Of a DNA stretch of 64,000 nt, positions 7,610-17,273 are shown piece by piece. Both the position numbers and the translations under genes were made by a program. Numbering within the stretch: position 1 is the stretch's first letter; each line of letters opens with the position of its first letter. The stretch is from contig NZ_FOMT01000002.1 in NCBI RefSeq assembly GCF_900112695.1, positions 626,479 to 690,478 on the forward strand. Direction: 5' to 3'. A model generated the notes under the pieces. That model did not search any database. It had not been told where the DNA came from and saw nothing but the letters and a program-made list of their open reading frames with translations. The DNA comes from Paenibacillus catalpae. Lineage in GTDB: Bacteria > Bacillota > Bacilli > Paenibacillales > Paenibacillaceae.

Positions 7610-9154
7610 ATGAAACAAATGACAAAAAAGCTTTCACTTGCAGCAACAACGGTTGTTCTGGCTAGCTCTTTAGCTGCATGCTCGTCGAATAACAATGGTA
7701 ATGATGCAGCAGCATCGAATGCGCCTCAGGCATCTAATAATGCGGAAGCATCGAATTCCGGAGGCAATCTTCCAACCTTGAAACGTTTGGATGTCTTCCA
7801 GGGCGAAGATTATGCCAACTACCCGGTAGCGAAGCTGCTGGAAGAAAAAACGGGCTACAAGGTGCAGTACGATATGCTTCCTCAGGATAATCCGGCCCAG
7901 AAGCTGAATCTGCTCATGGCCTCCGGCGAGCCTTATGACATCGTTACCTCGTACATCGATATGGCGTTGTATTCCGATTATGCGAAAAAAGGTGCACTTA
8001 TTGATCTGACTCCTTTGATTGACCAATTTGGTCCTAACATCAAGAATGCCATCTCGCAGCAATCGATGGATGCGCTCAAGGTTGACGGCAAGCTGTACGC
8101 CATTCCGAACATCATTACCTATCCTGTAGGCACGGGCATTCTGATTCGTACCGACTGGCTCGATAAGGTTGGCATGAAGATGCCGACAACAACTGAGGAA
8201 TTTGAAGCTGTTCTTCAGGCATTCAAGGACAAAGACCCAGGCGGCAACGGCAGCCAGAACGTTCCTTTTACCATTAAAGGCGACTTGCCAATGATCGATG
8301 ATCTTGTAGGCGCTTTCGGAATGCCAAACCCGTGGAATAACGTGGACGGGCAGCTTGTTCCGCGTGTTCTCGACCCGGCCTTCCCGGATTATGTGAAGTA
8401 TGTTTCCGAACTCTATGCCGGTGGTTTGCTCGACAAAGAATTTGTTGTAAATAAAGACGCTACCGCAAAAGAAAAATTCTCAAGCGGCAAAGCCGGGGCT
8501 ATTGCCATTCACTGGGCTGACATTCCGGGCGTAGCCGATGCACTTGCAAAAGCAGCGCCTGACGCGAAGTTTTCGTACGTGCCGGCTCTTAAAGGTCCAA
8601 GCGGCAAGTCCGGCTTTGGAGCCAACCAAGGCTTTGACCGTCTGAGCTTTGTCCCGAAAGCCTCCAAGAATCCAGAGGACGCAGTTAAATGGATCAATGC
8701 AAGCCTTGAACCGGCGACATTTAAAGAGCTTGCCATCGGTGTAGAAGGCACTCACTATACGGTTGATAACGGCTCGTACACGCCAATTCTGCCGATCTTT
8801 AACGACGAGCGCAACCTGGCAAATAACTACATGGTAGGAACGGACGAAGCCAACTATCCGCAATACTGGCAGGCACGCGTGCGCAAAAATCCGGTGATGT
8901 TCGAAGCGTTTGACACGCTCAACAACAAGACAGCCGACTCGGATAAAATTCTTAACGAGCTCAGCGTAGCGCCGTACTTGGAAAACTACTCGAAAAACAA
9001 TCTGAAGCTTGAGACCATGGCGGGCGACTATACGGTCAAGCTCATTGCGGGCAGCGAAAAGCTGGAGGGCTTGGGCGACTTCCAGAAGAAGTTTAATGCC
9101 GAAGGCGGAGAAGCAAGCGCCAAAGAAGTTAACGCTTGGTACGCTTCGAAATAA
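7610..9154 (+). CDS. Importer A, extracellular solute-binding lipoprotein
   Basis: The 514-residue product has a type II signal peptide with lipobox LAAC (lipidated Cys24), then an Asn/Ser/Ala-rich linker to about residue 50. The rest is a large bilobed binding protein of the LplA-like class usual in Paenibacillus (about 500-550 residues, cluster for oligosaccharides or polysaccharide fragments). KLYAIPNI and GILIRTDWLDKVGMKMPTT are typical positions. AGGAGG lies 8 bases before the ATG. It follows its two permeases, and the FAD oxidoreductase and the two-component pair follow on the same strand. The ligand is unknown. Confidence 0.9.
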   Translation: MKQMTKKLSLAATTVVLASSLAACSSNNNGNDAAASNAPQASNNAEASNSGGNLPTLKRLDVFQGEDYANYPVAKLLEEKTGYKVQYDMLPQDNPAQKLNLLMASGEPYDIVTSYIDMALYSDYAKKGALIDLTPLIDQFGPNIKNAISQQSMDALKVDGKLYAIPNIITYPVGTGILIRTDWLDKVGMKMPTTTEEFEAVLQAFKDKDPGGNGSQNVPFTIKGDLPMIDDLVGAFGMPNPWNNVDGQLVPRVLDPAFPDYVKYVSELYAGGLLDKEFVVNKDATAKEKFSSGKAGAIAIHWADIPGVADALAKAAPDAKFSYVPALKGPSGKSGFGANQGFDRLSFVPKASKNPEDAVKWINASLEPATFKELAIGVEGTHYTVDNGSYTPILPIFNDERNLANNYMVGTDEANYPQYWQARVRKNPVMFEAFDTLNNKTADSDKILNELSVAPYLENYSKNNLKLETMAGDYTVKLIAGSEKLEGLGDFQKKFNAEGGEASAKEVNAWYASK

Positions 9155-9222
9155 TCAAAAAATTTAGCGGGGAGGGCTTCCTATAAAGCCCTCTGCCGTG
9201 TTCCTTTGGAGAGGGGAAATGG

Positions 9223-10470
9223 ATGATGACTACTTATTCTTTTTCGCGGGAAATTGAGACTTACAAACAGGCGGACGTCGTTATTATTGGCGGGGGGCCA
9301 GCCGGTACAGCGGCTGCTATAAGCGCAGCCCGCTGCGGCAAGAAAGTCGTAATATTGGAAAAAACAGCCCAGCTTGGCGGCATGGGGACAATCGCTAACG
9401 TCAGTATTTTTATGCCAATCGGCAATGTGACCGGCATTTACCGCGAGCTGATTGCCGAGATGCTGGCCGAGTCGCTTCCGGCAGGCCATGATGAATCGAT
9501 TGCTCCGCAATATTCTCCCTTTATGCTGCGCCATTATTTGAATGAGAAGATGAAGAAAGAAAAGGTGGATGTCTACTTCCACTGTGAATTTATCGGCACG
9601 ATTCGGGAAGGCAGCAAGCTGAAGGCGGTTATCGTATCGACCCGCGAAGGGCTGAAAGCGTTCGAAGGCGAATGCTTTATCGATTGCACGGGTGATGCAC
9701 GCGTAGCGATTGATGCCGGCGTTCCTTACACAACCGGCCGCGAGAGCGATGGACTGACACAGCCGATGACGCTCATGTTTATGATGCAGGACACGGGCAA
9801 GCCGGTAACGCCGATTTTGCCGGAAGGCTGCTATGAATATAAGGACGTATCCGACCTGCCTCAAGGCAGAAGACTGTATTGGGAGCAGAACAACGACGGC
9901 TCGCTGCTCGTCAACATGTCGCGCGTCAAAGCTAACGGGGCCAAGATCGAGGACGTGAACTACGCGGAGACGGAAGCGCTCAAACAGGTGTATTCCATTG
10001 CTTATTACCTTCAGAAAACCGGCTTTGAGAACTATGCCTTAACCCATATCGCACCGCAGACGGGTACCCGCGAGACGAACCAGATCGTGGGCCTCTACAC
10101 CCTTAACGAGCAGGATCTGACCAGCGGCGCGAGATTCGCGGACGTTGTTGCGCAGACGAATTACGAGATTGATATTCATAGTCCGGATGCTCAGAAGACA
10201 ACCGATGAACGGAAAATCGACGGCTATGACATTCCATACCGCTGCATGGTGCCGGAGTCTTTGGATAATCTGCTTATAGCAGGCCGTTCGATTTCCGCAA
10301 CACACGTAGCGATGTCCTCGATGCGCGTGCAAGCAACCTGTTATGCGCTTGGGCAGGCTGCGGGTATTGCGGCTTCACTCTCCATCGGCAGCGCTGTCCG
10401 CATGCAAAATATATCCATAGACAAACTACATGATATATTGGAAGATCAAGGTGTAAAGTTCAAGAAATAG
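9223..10470 (+). CDS. FAD-dependent oxidoreductase (FAD_oxidored family)
   Basis: The 415-residue flavoprotein has the dinucleotide motif IIGGGPAGTAAA at residues about 21-32, followed by E-K and GGMGTIANV. A second FAD signature (LLIAGRSISATHVAMSSMRVQA) lies near residue 350. This is the family often annotated as FAD-dependent oxidoreductase or xanthan-lyase-associated; few members have known substrates. No signal peptide is visible, so it should act in the cytosol. It sits 68 bases after the binding-protein gene and 29 before the response regulator, which suggests it processes the imported substrate. The start is the first of two adjacent ATGs, after GGAGAGGGG. Confidence 0.8.
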   Translation: MMTTYSFSREIETYKQADVVIIGGGPAGTAAAISAARCGKKVVILEKTAQLGGMGTIANVSIFMPIGNVTGIYRELIAEMLAESLPAGHDESIAPQYSPFMLRHYLNEKMKKEKVDVYFHCEFIGTIREGSKLKAVIVSTREGLKAFEGECFIDCTGDARVAIDAGVPYTTGRESDGLTQPMTLMFMMQDTGKPVTPILPEGCYEYKDVSDLPQGRRLYWEQNNDGSLLVNMSRVKANGAKIEDVNYAETEALKQVYSIAYYLQKTGFENYALTHIAPQTGTRETNQIVGLYTLNEQDLTSGARFADVVAQTNYEIDIHSPDAQKTTDERKIDGYDIPYRCMVPESLDNLLIAGRSISATHVAMSSMRVQATCYALGQAAGIAASLSIGSAVRMQNISIDKLHDILEDQGVKFKK

Positions 10471-10499
10471 CTTGAACCGATTAAGAAGGAGGACATTCC

Positions 10500-12137
10500 A
10501 TGTACAAGCTGCTTATTGTTGATGACGAGATTACCGTCAGAACGGGCTTGCAATCTTACTTCAACTGGTCCTCTTTTGGTATCGGGATTATGGGCGAGGC
10601 CGATGACGGGGATGTTGCCTTCGAGATGATCGAAAGGGAAACACCCGATCTTGTCCTGACGGATGTCCGCATGCCGAATATGGACGGAATTACGTTGTCC
10701 CGCCTGATTAATGAACATTATCCACAGGTCAAAATCATTTTTGTCAGCGGGCATGATGATGCTGATTACTTGAAGTCGGCCATGAAGGTCAGCGCGGTCG
10801 ACTATATTTTCAAACCGGTAAATCTCGAGGAGCTAAGCGCTGTCCTGAAGCGTGTCGTTAGCGATCTGGATGAAGCGCGCGCCGAGCAGCAGAGGAAGGA
10901 AGAGCTGCAGGTCAGGCTGAAGGAAGGAATGCCGCTGCTGCGGGAGAAGTTCCTGTTGTCGCTGATCAACAGCGGCGTGCATAAGCAGGACATTCGCGAG
11001 AGAGTCCAGTTTCTCGAGCTGAACCTGCCTGAGGATGCTCCTTATTGGGTGATCGTCATCTCGGTGGACGATCTGCCCGATGTGGAAAGCGTCCGAAGCG
11101 AGAAGGACCGGCAGCTGCTCTGGTATTCAATTAACAACATCTGCCAGGAGCTGATCGACACTCATATGGACGGCTATGTCTTTGAGCATCATACGGGTGA
11201 ATTTGCCGGTATTCTGCGCATGAATAGGGACAGCGAGGGATTAAGAGATGCCGCGGAGGTTCTGCTTGAGCTGGCCGGCAAGATCCGCGATAATCTCGAG
11301 CGTTGGCTGAAGATCAGCGTTACCATTGGGGTCAGCGACCGGGTAACGGGTCTTGGCAGTCTTGCCAATTGCTATAAGCAAGCCCGAGAAGCGGTCAATC
11401 ATAAATGGTATTTGGGGAAAAACCGCATCATTACGATGGACAGTCTGGAAAGCCCGGAGCAGCATAGCGGAAGCTCTAGCCGGTATGAGTTTGTCTATAA
11501 CGAGGAGCTTGCCTCCGCGCTTAAAGCGGCGGATTCGAACAAGCTGCATGAGGTGCTGGACTCAATCTTCGCGGATTTGAATCGTAACCGCCCGGACGGC
11601 TTGAAGTATGGACGCAACGTCTGCATGCAAATTTTTCTGGCCGCAGGTCAGCTGCTGCTGGAATTAAATGTGCAGTCCGAAGAGCTGGAAGCGGCAGAAG
11701 CATCGGTCTGGGAGTCGCTGTTAGACCGGGAGACGCTGGGTGAAATCAGGCATATTCTTGAATCGTATTTATCGGCTGCCTGCGAGCGGATCGGCGAGAA
11801 ACGCACGGGCAAGGTAGCCAATCTTGTCGAGCGCGTCCGGGCTATCATCGACCGGAACTATGCCGACGGCAGCTTGACGGTAACGGACATCGGCAAGGAG
11901 GTTTTCCTGACTCCGACCTACGTGAGCCTGTTGTTCAAGCAAGAGTCGGGACAGACGATAGGCGAATATATGACGCAGGTACGGGTGGAGAAAGCGAAGG
12001 AAATGCTGCGTGATCCGCAATACAAGTTCTACGACATCTGTTATGCGATCGGGTATACGGATCCGAGCTATTTTACCAAGCTGTTCAAGAAGATGACCGG
12101 CGTAACGCCAAGCGTCTACAGGGAGAAATATGTTTAG
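10500..12137 (+). CDS. Importer A response regulator (YesN-type, AraC output)
   Basis: The 545-residue protein has a CheY-like receiver (residues 1-120) with acidic pocket Asp8/Asp9 and phosphoacceptor Asp55 in LVLTDVRMPNMDG. A long central region follows, and two AraC-type helix-turn-helix units lie at about 440-545 (TVTDIGKEVFLTPTYVSLLF, then YDICYAIGYTDPSYFTKLFK). AGGAGG lies 7 bases before the ATG. The gene overlaps the histidine kinase gene by 8 bases, so the pair is co-translated. By analogy with B. subtilis YesN it should activate the adjacent transporter genes when sugar is sensed. Confidence 0.92.
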   Translation: MYKLLIVDDEITVRTGLQSYFNWSSFGIGIMGEADDGDVAFEMIERETPDLVLTDVRMPNMDGITLSRLINEHYPQVKIIFVSGHDDADYLKSAMKVSAVDYIFKPVNLEELSAVLKRVVSDLDEARAEQQRKEELQVRLKEGMPLLREKFLLSLINSGVHKQDIRERVQFLELNLPEDAPYWVIVISVDDLPDVESVRSEKDRQLLWYSINNICQELIDTHMDGYVFEHHTGEFAGILRMNRDSEGLRDAAEVLLELAGKIRDNLERWLKISVTIGVSDRVTGLGSLANCYKQAREAVNHKWYLGKNRIITMDSLESPEQHSGSSSRYEFVYNEELASALKAADSNKLHEVLDSIFADLNRNRPDGLKYGRNVCMQIFLAAGQLLLELNVQSEELEAAEASVWESLLDRETLGEIRHILESYLSAACERIGEKRTGKVANLVERVRAIIDRNYADGSLTVTDIGKEVFLTPTYVSLLFKQESGQTIGEYMTQVRVEKAKEMLRDPQYKFYDICYAIGYTDPSYFTKLFKKMTGVTPSVYREKYV

Positions 12138-14007
12138 GCCGGCAGGGAAGGCGCATGCGGTAAAGCGCCCATACAGGAATGAAGGTGGCGGATGGTTCCG
12201 TCACCTTCTTCGCCGTATTGCTATTCCTCGTCAATGGCTGATCGCTTACTTCGTGCTCATTGTGATACCGGCAGCCGTTATTTTGTACGGTTATTATGAA
12301 CGCTCTACTACGATTCTGAAGAATGAAGTCATGCGGACGATGCAGCTGACGCTGGAGCAGGCAGGCAGCAATTTATCCTACAGGCTGCAGCATATCGAGG
12401 AGATCAGCGATGCGGCCTTCATGAATAATAAATTACACCAGTACTTATCGGTCAGTGATACCGACCAGCTTATAAATACCCAGCTCGAGGTCGTCAAGGA
12501 TTTGCGGAATCTGGTCGAGTCGGTACAATCCAATTCGGACGTATTCCGTGTCCGTCTGTTCGTGGACAAGTCGAAGCTCTACGCGGGGGAGAAGGTAAAC
12601 TTTTTCCCGCTCGACAGCTTGATGGAGAAGCCATGGTATAACGATATTATCGCGGCCAACGGCAGCATAGTCTGGAGCGGCATATATCAGCAGTCTTATT
12701 TGGAAGCCGGAAATGTTGATGTATTGTCGTCTGCCCGCATGCTGCGTGATCCCCAGCATTATGATCAAATTTCGGGAGTCATGATGATCGACGTGAAGGA
12801 GAAGATGGTCTCCGATCTGTTATCTGCTCTTGAATTCGCGTCCGGAACGCAGGTCTACCTGGTGGATTCGGCAGGCACCGTTATTGATCACCCCGACCGC
12901 GCACGGATTGGAACGCGGATAGATAACGAGATGAGAGACCGGCTGAATGCCAGCCGGGATAGTGACGGTCATGCTTTCCGGCTGAGCAAGGCTTCGGATG
13001 AAGTGATGTTCACGACGATCTCGCCTACGAACTGGAAGCTGGTGGCGCAAAGCAACGGGGGCCAGCTGTCGCCGCAGGCGGTGAAGCTGACTCAGCGTTC
13101 AAGCTTGACTTCCCTTTTGGAATATTTTGCATTGTTCACGCTGCTGCCTTTTGTTCTGCTCGCCATTATCGTTCGGGGAATGAACCAAAGGGTGAGGAAA
13201 GTAATCACGGTCATCCGCAGGGAGGGCACCGATAGTCTGGAAGAGCTGCCCGTCGTATCAAACAGTGACTTCCTCGTACTGGAACGAAGCGTAGATCATC
13301 TGATCCTGCGTGTGCGCAAGCTTGTTGAAGAAAAGTATCTGGCCGAGATTCACGAACGCGAAGCACAGCTTCAGGCGCTTCAGGCGCAGATTAATCCTCA
13401 TTTTCTGTACAATACGCTTGATATGATCAACTGGATCGCCATCGGCAAAGGGGCGTCGGACATCAGTCAGATGATCGACAGCCTCGCGAAATATTTCCGC
13501 TTAAGTCTTAACAAAGGCAAGAGCATCGTCAGCGTAGAGGACGAGGTCCGGCTGGCAGAGGTTTACCTGAACATCCAGCAGAACCGGTTCCCGAATACGT
13601 TTGAAGTCCTGATTGAGGTGGAGCCGGGCATCGCAAGCTGCCAGATTCCGAAGCTGATTTTGCAGCCGATTGTTGAAAACGCGCTATTGCACGGTATCCG
13701 AAAAATGAAGCATAAACGCGGCCTGATCTCCATTATCGTCAAGGAGGAGAACGGGGATCTGATGATTACGATATCAGACAACGGTATCGGGATGGATGAG
13801 GAGCGTACCCGTCAGCTGCTAAGGGCAGCACCTCAGCCCGAGGAGAGAACGGACGGCGTGGGCAGCTCATACGGCTTGTTTAATGTGAACGAGCGCATCA
13901 AGCTGTACGCGGGGGATCACTATGGACTGGAGATTGCCTCGGAGCTTGGAGTCGGAACAACGGTAACGATCCGCTTGCGCGCGGAACAGCCGGAAGGCCG
14001 TTCATAA
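12130..14007 (+). CDS. Importer A sensor histidine kinase (YesM-type)
   Basis: The 625-residue kinase has a membrane helix at about 34-56, an extracellular dCache-like sensor, and a second helix around 335-355. A linker with coiled-coil character follows, then the His_kinase domain with QINPHFLYNTLDMINWIAI (His is the phosphosite) and a HATPase domain with N box PIVENALLHGI and G box DNGIGMDEE. The HFLYN class is the LytS/YesM family. It overlaps the response regulator by 8 bases. A hairpin without T-tract follows. It should sense the extracellular sugar or its loaded binding protein. Confidence 0.9.
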   Translation: MFRPAGKAHAVKRPYRNEGGGWFRHLLRRIAIPRQWLIAYFVLIVIPAAVILYGYYERSTTILKNEVMRTMQLTLEQAGSNLSYRLQHIEEISDAAFMNNKLHQYLSVSDTDQLINTQLEVVKDLRNLVESVQSNSDVFRVRLFVDKSKLYAGEKVNFFPLDSLMEKPWYNDIIAANGSIVWSGIYQQSYLEAGNVDVLSSARMLRDPQHYDQISGVMMIDVKEKMVSDLLSALEFASGTQVYLVDSAGTVIDHPDRARIGTRIDNEMRDRLNASRDSDGHAFRLSKASDEVMFTTISPTNWKLVAQSNGGQLSPQAVKLTQRSSLTSLLEYFALFTLLPFVLLAIIVRGMNQRVRKVITVIRREGTDSLEELPVVSNSDFLVLERSVDHLILRVRKLVEEKYLAEIHEREAQLQALQAQINPHFLYNTLDMINWIAIGKGASDISQMIDSLAKYFRLSLNKGKSIVSVEDEVRLAEVYLNIQQNRFPNTFEVLIEVEPGIASCQIPKLILQPIVENALLHGIRKMKHKRGLISIIVKEENGDLMITISDNGIGMDEERTRQLLRAAPQPEERTDGVGSSYGLFNVNERIKLYAGDHYGLEIASELGVGTTVTIRLRAEQPEGRS

Positions 14008-14031
14008 CGGCAGATAAGCAAGTAAGATGCA

Positions 14032-14055
14032 GCAGCCAATCAAACGATTGGCTGC
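14032..14055 (+). terminator. Possible terminator hairpin after the importer A kinase
   Basis: A perfect 10-bp stem (14032-14041 with 14046-14055) closes a 4-base loop. No run of T follows, so termination is uncertain. Confidence 0.45.
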
Positions 14056-14215
14056 CTTACCTCTATTGACTCCGGTAGCGCTTTTTTGCGCGTAAGAGCC
14101 ACCTCATGCTAAATAAACGTGTAAGATGGTTCTTTTACTCTTTCCCCATACCTGTCATGATCAATTTGAGTTCGTAAACAACGAGTCATGATGATGTTCA
14201 GAGGAGGAAATGATA

Positions 14216-15076
14216 ATGAATCACCAAATTCCATTTCAACAAGTGGATGTATTTACAAATGTTCGATTTAAAGGGAATCCGGTAGCCGTGGTTCTGGATG
14301 GAGATGAGTTATCAACGGAAGAGATGCAGGCTATAGCAAATTGGACGAACCTATCTGAAACCACTTTTATTTGCACGCCAACAGACCCGCGGGCTGACTA
14401 TAAACTGCGCATTTTTACCCCAAACAGTGAGCTTCCTTTTGCAGGACACCCCACTATAGGGTCGGCTTTTGCTGTACTAAAACATGGTTATAAACCGAGG
14501 ACAGAAGGGTGCTTGGTACAGGAATGCGGCAGCGGGTTAGTTGCGATTCATATTGATGAAAACAAACTATTCCTTACATTGCCTGAGCCTAATGTACAGA
14601 GCATACAGCCTGCTGATTTGGCTGCACTTTCAGATGCTTTGGGAATCCCGTCCGATCATATAAAAACAAGTGCAAGGATTAACGTTGGAGCAGTATGGCT
14701 TACGCTGCAGCTTTCTCATGCAGACGAGGTGCGAAGCCTGCGCCCCGACATGGCAGCACTTGCTGCACGGATTCCTTCAGGAGTGACGGGTGTTACCGTA
14801 TTTGGCCTGGATTCCGGAAATACGGATTCTGATCTGGAGGTGCGGTCTTTTGCCCCAAATGAAGGAATAGAGGAAGATCCCGTGTGCGGCAGCGGTAATG
14901 GATGTGTGGCAACGCTTGTTAGAAATCTTGAACTATTAAACAAATCGAACTATGTTGCTAGTCAAGGACACTGTGTGGGGCGAGACGGAAAGGTCGAAGT
15001 TCGAATTCAAGATAACGGAAAAATCTTAATCGGCGGTTATGCAGTTACATGTATCGAAGGTACGTTAAACATTTAA
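14216..15076 (+). CDS. PhzF-family protein
   Basis: The 286-residue protein belongs to the PhzF/diaminopimelate-epimerase-like fold: the N-terminal QVDVFTNVRFKGNPVAVV and the motif EDPVCGSGNGC are signature segments. The catalytic Glu of PhzF-type isomerases lies in the first half (SETTFI region). Family members isomerise small substrates; most are uncharacterised. I start at the ATG at 14216, which is 7 bases after AGGAGGAA; the in-frame ATG two codons earlier overlaps that site. It is a single gene with its own terminator, and nothing links it to phenazine synthesis here. Confidence 0.85.
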   Translation: MNHQIPFQQVDVFTNVRFKGNPVAVVLDGDELSTEEMQAIANWTNLSETTFICTPTDPRADYKLRIFTPNSELPFAGHPTIGSAFAVLKHGYKPRTEGCLVQECGSGLVAIHIDENKLFLTLPEPNVQSIQPADLAALSDALGIPSDHIKTSARINVGAVWLTLQLSHADEVRSLRPDMAALAARIPSGVTGVTVFGLDSGNTDSDLEVRSFAPNEGIEEDPVCGSGNGCVATLVRNLELLNKSNYVASQGHCVGRDGKVEVRIQDNGKILIGGYAVTCIEGTLNI

Positions 15077-15115
15077 TCAGATATTTATAGTTTAAAATCT
15101 CATTCAAAACCTTAC

Positions 15116-15150
15116 ACCGGCAGCTGACATGATCAGCTCCCGGTTTTTTG
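15116..15150 (+). terminator. Intrinsic terminator of the PhzF-like gene
   Basis: An imperfect stem (ACCGG and AGCTGA arms, about 15116-15145) is followed directly by a run of T. Confidence 0.8.
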
Positions 15151-15276
15151 TTTAAAGCGGCGACCTTGAAAAAACACAAGCGCGATTAAAACGATTCCAT
15201 TGTTGGCTTCCCCCTCAAGCGGCTAGGATAAGAGTATGCACACAAGCTTATTTCGAAGACGAAGGAGGGACCGCTC

Positions 15277-16173
15277 TTGTTCGGTTTCATGTGGAAGTAC
15301 CGGACGTTATATCTCATTTCGATCCCGGGCATTCTTTATTTTCTCGTGTTCAAGTACTTACCGCTCCTTGGATCGGTGATTGCGTTTCAGAACTACAACC
15401 TGTTCGCCGGCTTCAGCGGCAGCCCATGGGTAGGCCTCGAGCATTTCAATCGAATGTTCCAGCATTACGATTTTCTTCGCATCTTGAGAAACACGCTTAT
15501 GCTTGGTGCCCTCGACATCCTGATCGCCTTCACGGCACCTATCATTCTGGCGCTGCTTCTGAACGAAGTCCGGCTCGTTCTGTATAAGAAGATCGTTCAA
15601 ACGGTAGTCTACGCGCCGCACTTTCTGTCGTGGGTGATTGTCAGCGGGATTTTCACGGGAATGTTGTCTCCTTCTTCCGGTATCGTAAACGTCATTCTTG
15701 GCTGGTTTGGTGTCGAGCCGATCTACTTCCTCGGCGAAAACTCGTATATCCGTACCATATTGGTTGGCTCAGGCTTGTGGCGCGACGTTGGCTGGGGAAC
15801 GATTATCTATTTGGCTGCCTTGACCGGCATCAATCCCGAGCTGTACGAGGCATCCGAAATCGACGGCGCGGGCCGCTGGAAGCAGACGATCAAGATTACA
15901 ATTCCGTCTTTGCTGCCCGTCATAACCGTACTGTTCCTGCTGAAGATTGGCGACTTTATGGATTACGGCTTCGAACGCGTATTTGTCTTCCAGAACCCGC
16001 TGAACATCACGAACAGCGAAATTCTGGACACGTATATATACAAAGCCGGATTGAAGCAGATGCAGTACAGCTATGCAACGGCGATCGGACTGTTCAAATC
16101 AGTCGTCGGCTTGTTCCTGCTAGTTATCGCCAATACATTAAGCCGCAAGGCAACCGGAGAATCGTTGTATTAG
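15277..16173 (+). CDS. Importer B, permease 1 (LplB-type sugar ABC permease)
   Basis: The 298-residue integral membrane permease has six helices and an EAA motif PELYEASEIDGAGRWKQTIK near residue 190. The N-terminus (YLISIPGILYFLVFKYLPL) aligns in pattern with importer A permease 1. The start is TTG at 15277, 6 bases after GAAGGAGGGA. It begins the importer B run: two permeases, binding protein, response regulator, kinase and three catabolic genes. Confidence 0.9.
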   Translation: MFGFMWKYRTLYLISIPGILYFLVFKYLPLLGSVIAFQNYNLFAGFSGSPWVGLEHFNRMFQHYDFLRILRNTLMLGALDILIAFTAPIILALLLNEVRLVLYKKIVQTVVYAPHFLSWVIVSGIFTGMLSPSSGIVNVILGWFGVEPIYFLGENSYIRTILVGSGLWRDVGWGTIIYLAALTGINPELYEASEIDGAGRWKQTIKITIPSLLPVITVLFLLKIGDFMDYGFERVFVFQNPLNITNSEILDTYIYKAGLKQMQYSYATAIGLFKSVVGLFLLVIANTLSRKATGESLY

Positions 16174-16254
16174 GTGAACGCTTTCGAAGTATGAATCATC
16201 ATGATGATCGCAGTACGGTCATTGTGGTCATCATTCATTTTAGGAGGGGTGGCC

Positions 16255-17130
16255 GTGATCAGGCGTGAGCATTGGAGCAGAAAATGGTTCCTTATCGCGA
16301 ATTATGTGTTTTTGGCAGGATTGTCGCTTACCATGCTTCTGCCGTTCTTGAACGTCATCGCGCAGTCGCTGAGTGGAGCGGCGGCAATTGACCGGGGAGA
16401 CGTCATGTTCTGGCCCGTCGATTTCACGCTCAATTATTACCGGTATGTGTTCGATGATGTCTCCATATGGCGGGCGTTTGGCATTACCGTATATATTACG
16501 GTGCTCGGCACGCTTATTAACCTAGCTGCTACTTCGTCGCTCGCTTATCCACTGTCTAGAACGGAATATGTCGGACGTAAATACGTGCTCCTGTTCGTCT
16601 TAATGACGATGATCTTTACGGCGCCGCTCATTCCTCAGTTCATTCTCATGAGAGAGATCCATCTCATCAATACACTTTGGGCGCTTATGATCCCGACGGC
16701 AATCAGCGCGTTTAACCTGATCGTGCTCCGCTCCTTTTTTGTTCAAATCCCGACCGAGCTTATCGACAGCGCGAGGATTGACGGCTGCGGGGAATTGCGA
16801 ATACTTTGGAGCTTGATGCTGCCGCTGTCCAAGCCCGCGCTTGCGACGGTGGGTATCTTCTATTCCGTGACCAACTGGAACAAATATATGGACGCCTTGT
16901 ACTACTTGAATGACCGCAGGCTATACCCGCTGCAGGTTAAGCTGAGGGAGCTGCTCATTAACGACGATCTGGTCGACACGGGCAATCTGCCATTCGATAT
17001 TGCTTCGCAGTCGGTGCAAGGCGTCCAGATGGCCGTCATTCTTGTGGCGACCGTTCCGATTATTATGCTGTACCCGTTCATGCAGCGATATTTTATTAAA
17101 GGCATGCTGATCGGCTCTATCAAATCTTAG
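16255..17130 (+). CDS. Importer B, permease 2 (YtcP-type sugar ABC permease)
   Basis: The 291-residue permease has six helices, the EAA motif TELIDSARIDGCGELRILWSL and the characteristic end YPFMQRYFIKGMLIGSIKS. I place the start at GTG 16255 because AGGAGGGG lies about 6 bases upstream; the in-frame ATG at 16201 has no recognisable ribosome binding site and would add 18 atypical residues. It works with the permease 81 bases upstream. Confidence 0.87.
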   Translation: MIRREHWSRKWFLIANYVFLAGLSLTMLLPFLNVIAQSLSGAAAIDRGDVMFWPVDFTLNYYRYVFDDVSIWRAFGITVYITVLGTLINLAATSSLAYPLSRTEYVGRKYVLLFVLMTMIFTAPLIPQFILMREIHLINTLWALMIPTAISAFNLIVLRSFFVQIPTELIDSARIDGCGELRILWSLMLPLSKPALATVGIFYSVTNWNKYMDALYYLNDRRLYPLQVKLRELLINDDLVDTGNLPFDIASQSVQGVQMAVILVATVPIIMLYPFMQRYFIKGMLIGSIKS

Positions 17131-17225
17131 TCGAAGAAGCAGCCCACAGTAAAAAATGACAAACCGAGCTTAACAAACTCCATTGTGGCCGCGCATCATT
17201 CGTATCTATACTGAGGCTATAGTTT

Positions 17226-17239
17226 TGAAAGCGCTCTAT
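17226..17239 (+). promoter_or_regulatory. cre-like sequence before the importer B binding protein
   Basis: TGAAAGCGCTCTAT matches the catabolite-responsive element pattern at the TGAAAGCGCT core but departs from it at the last positions. Related sequences with the core CGCTTTCGAA occur at the ends of the two flanking importer B genes (about 16176 and 18860). CcpA control is plausible but unproven. Confidence 0.35.
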
Positions 17240-17273
17240 CGATATATTTTCGACTGAGGAGATGAGGGGATTT

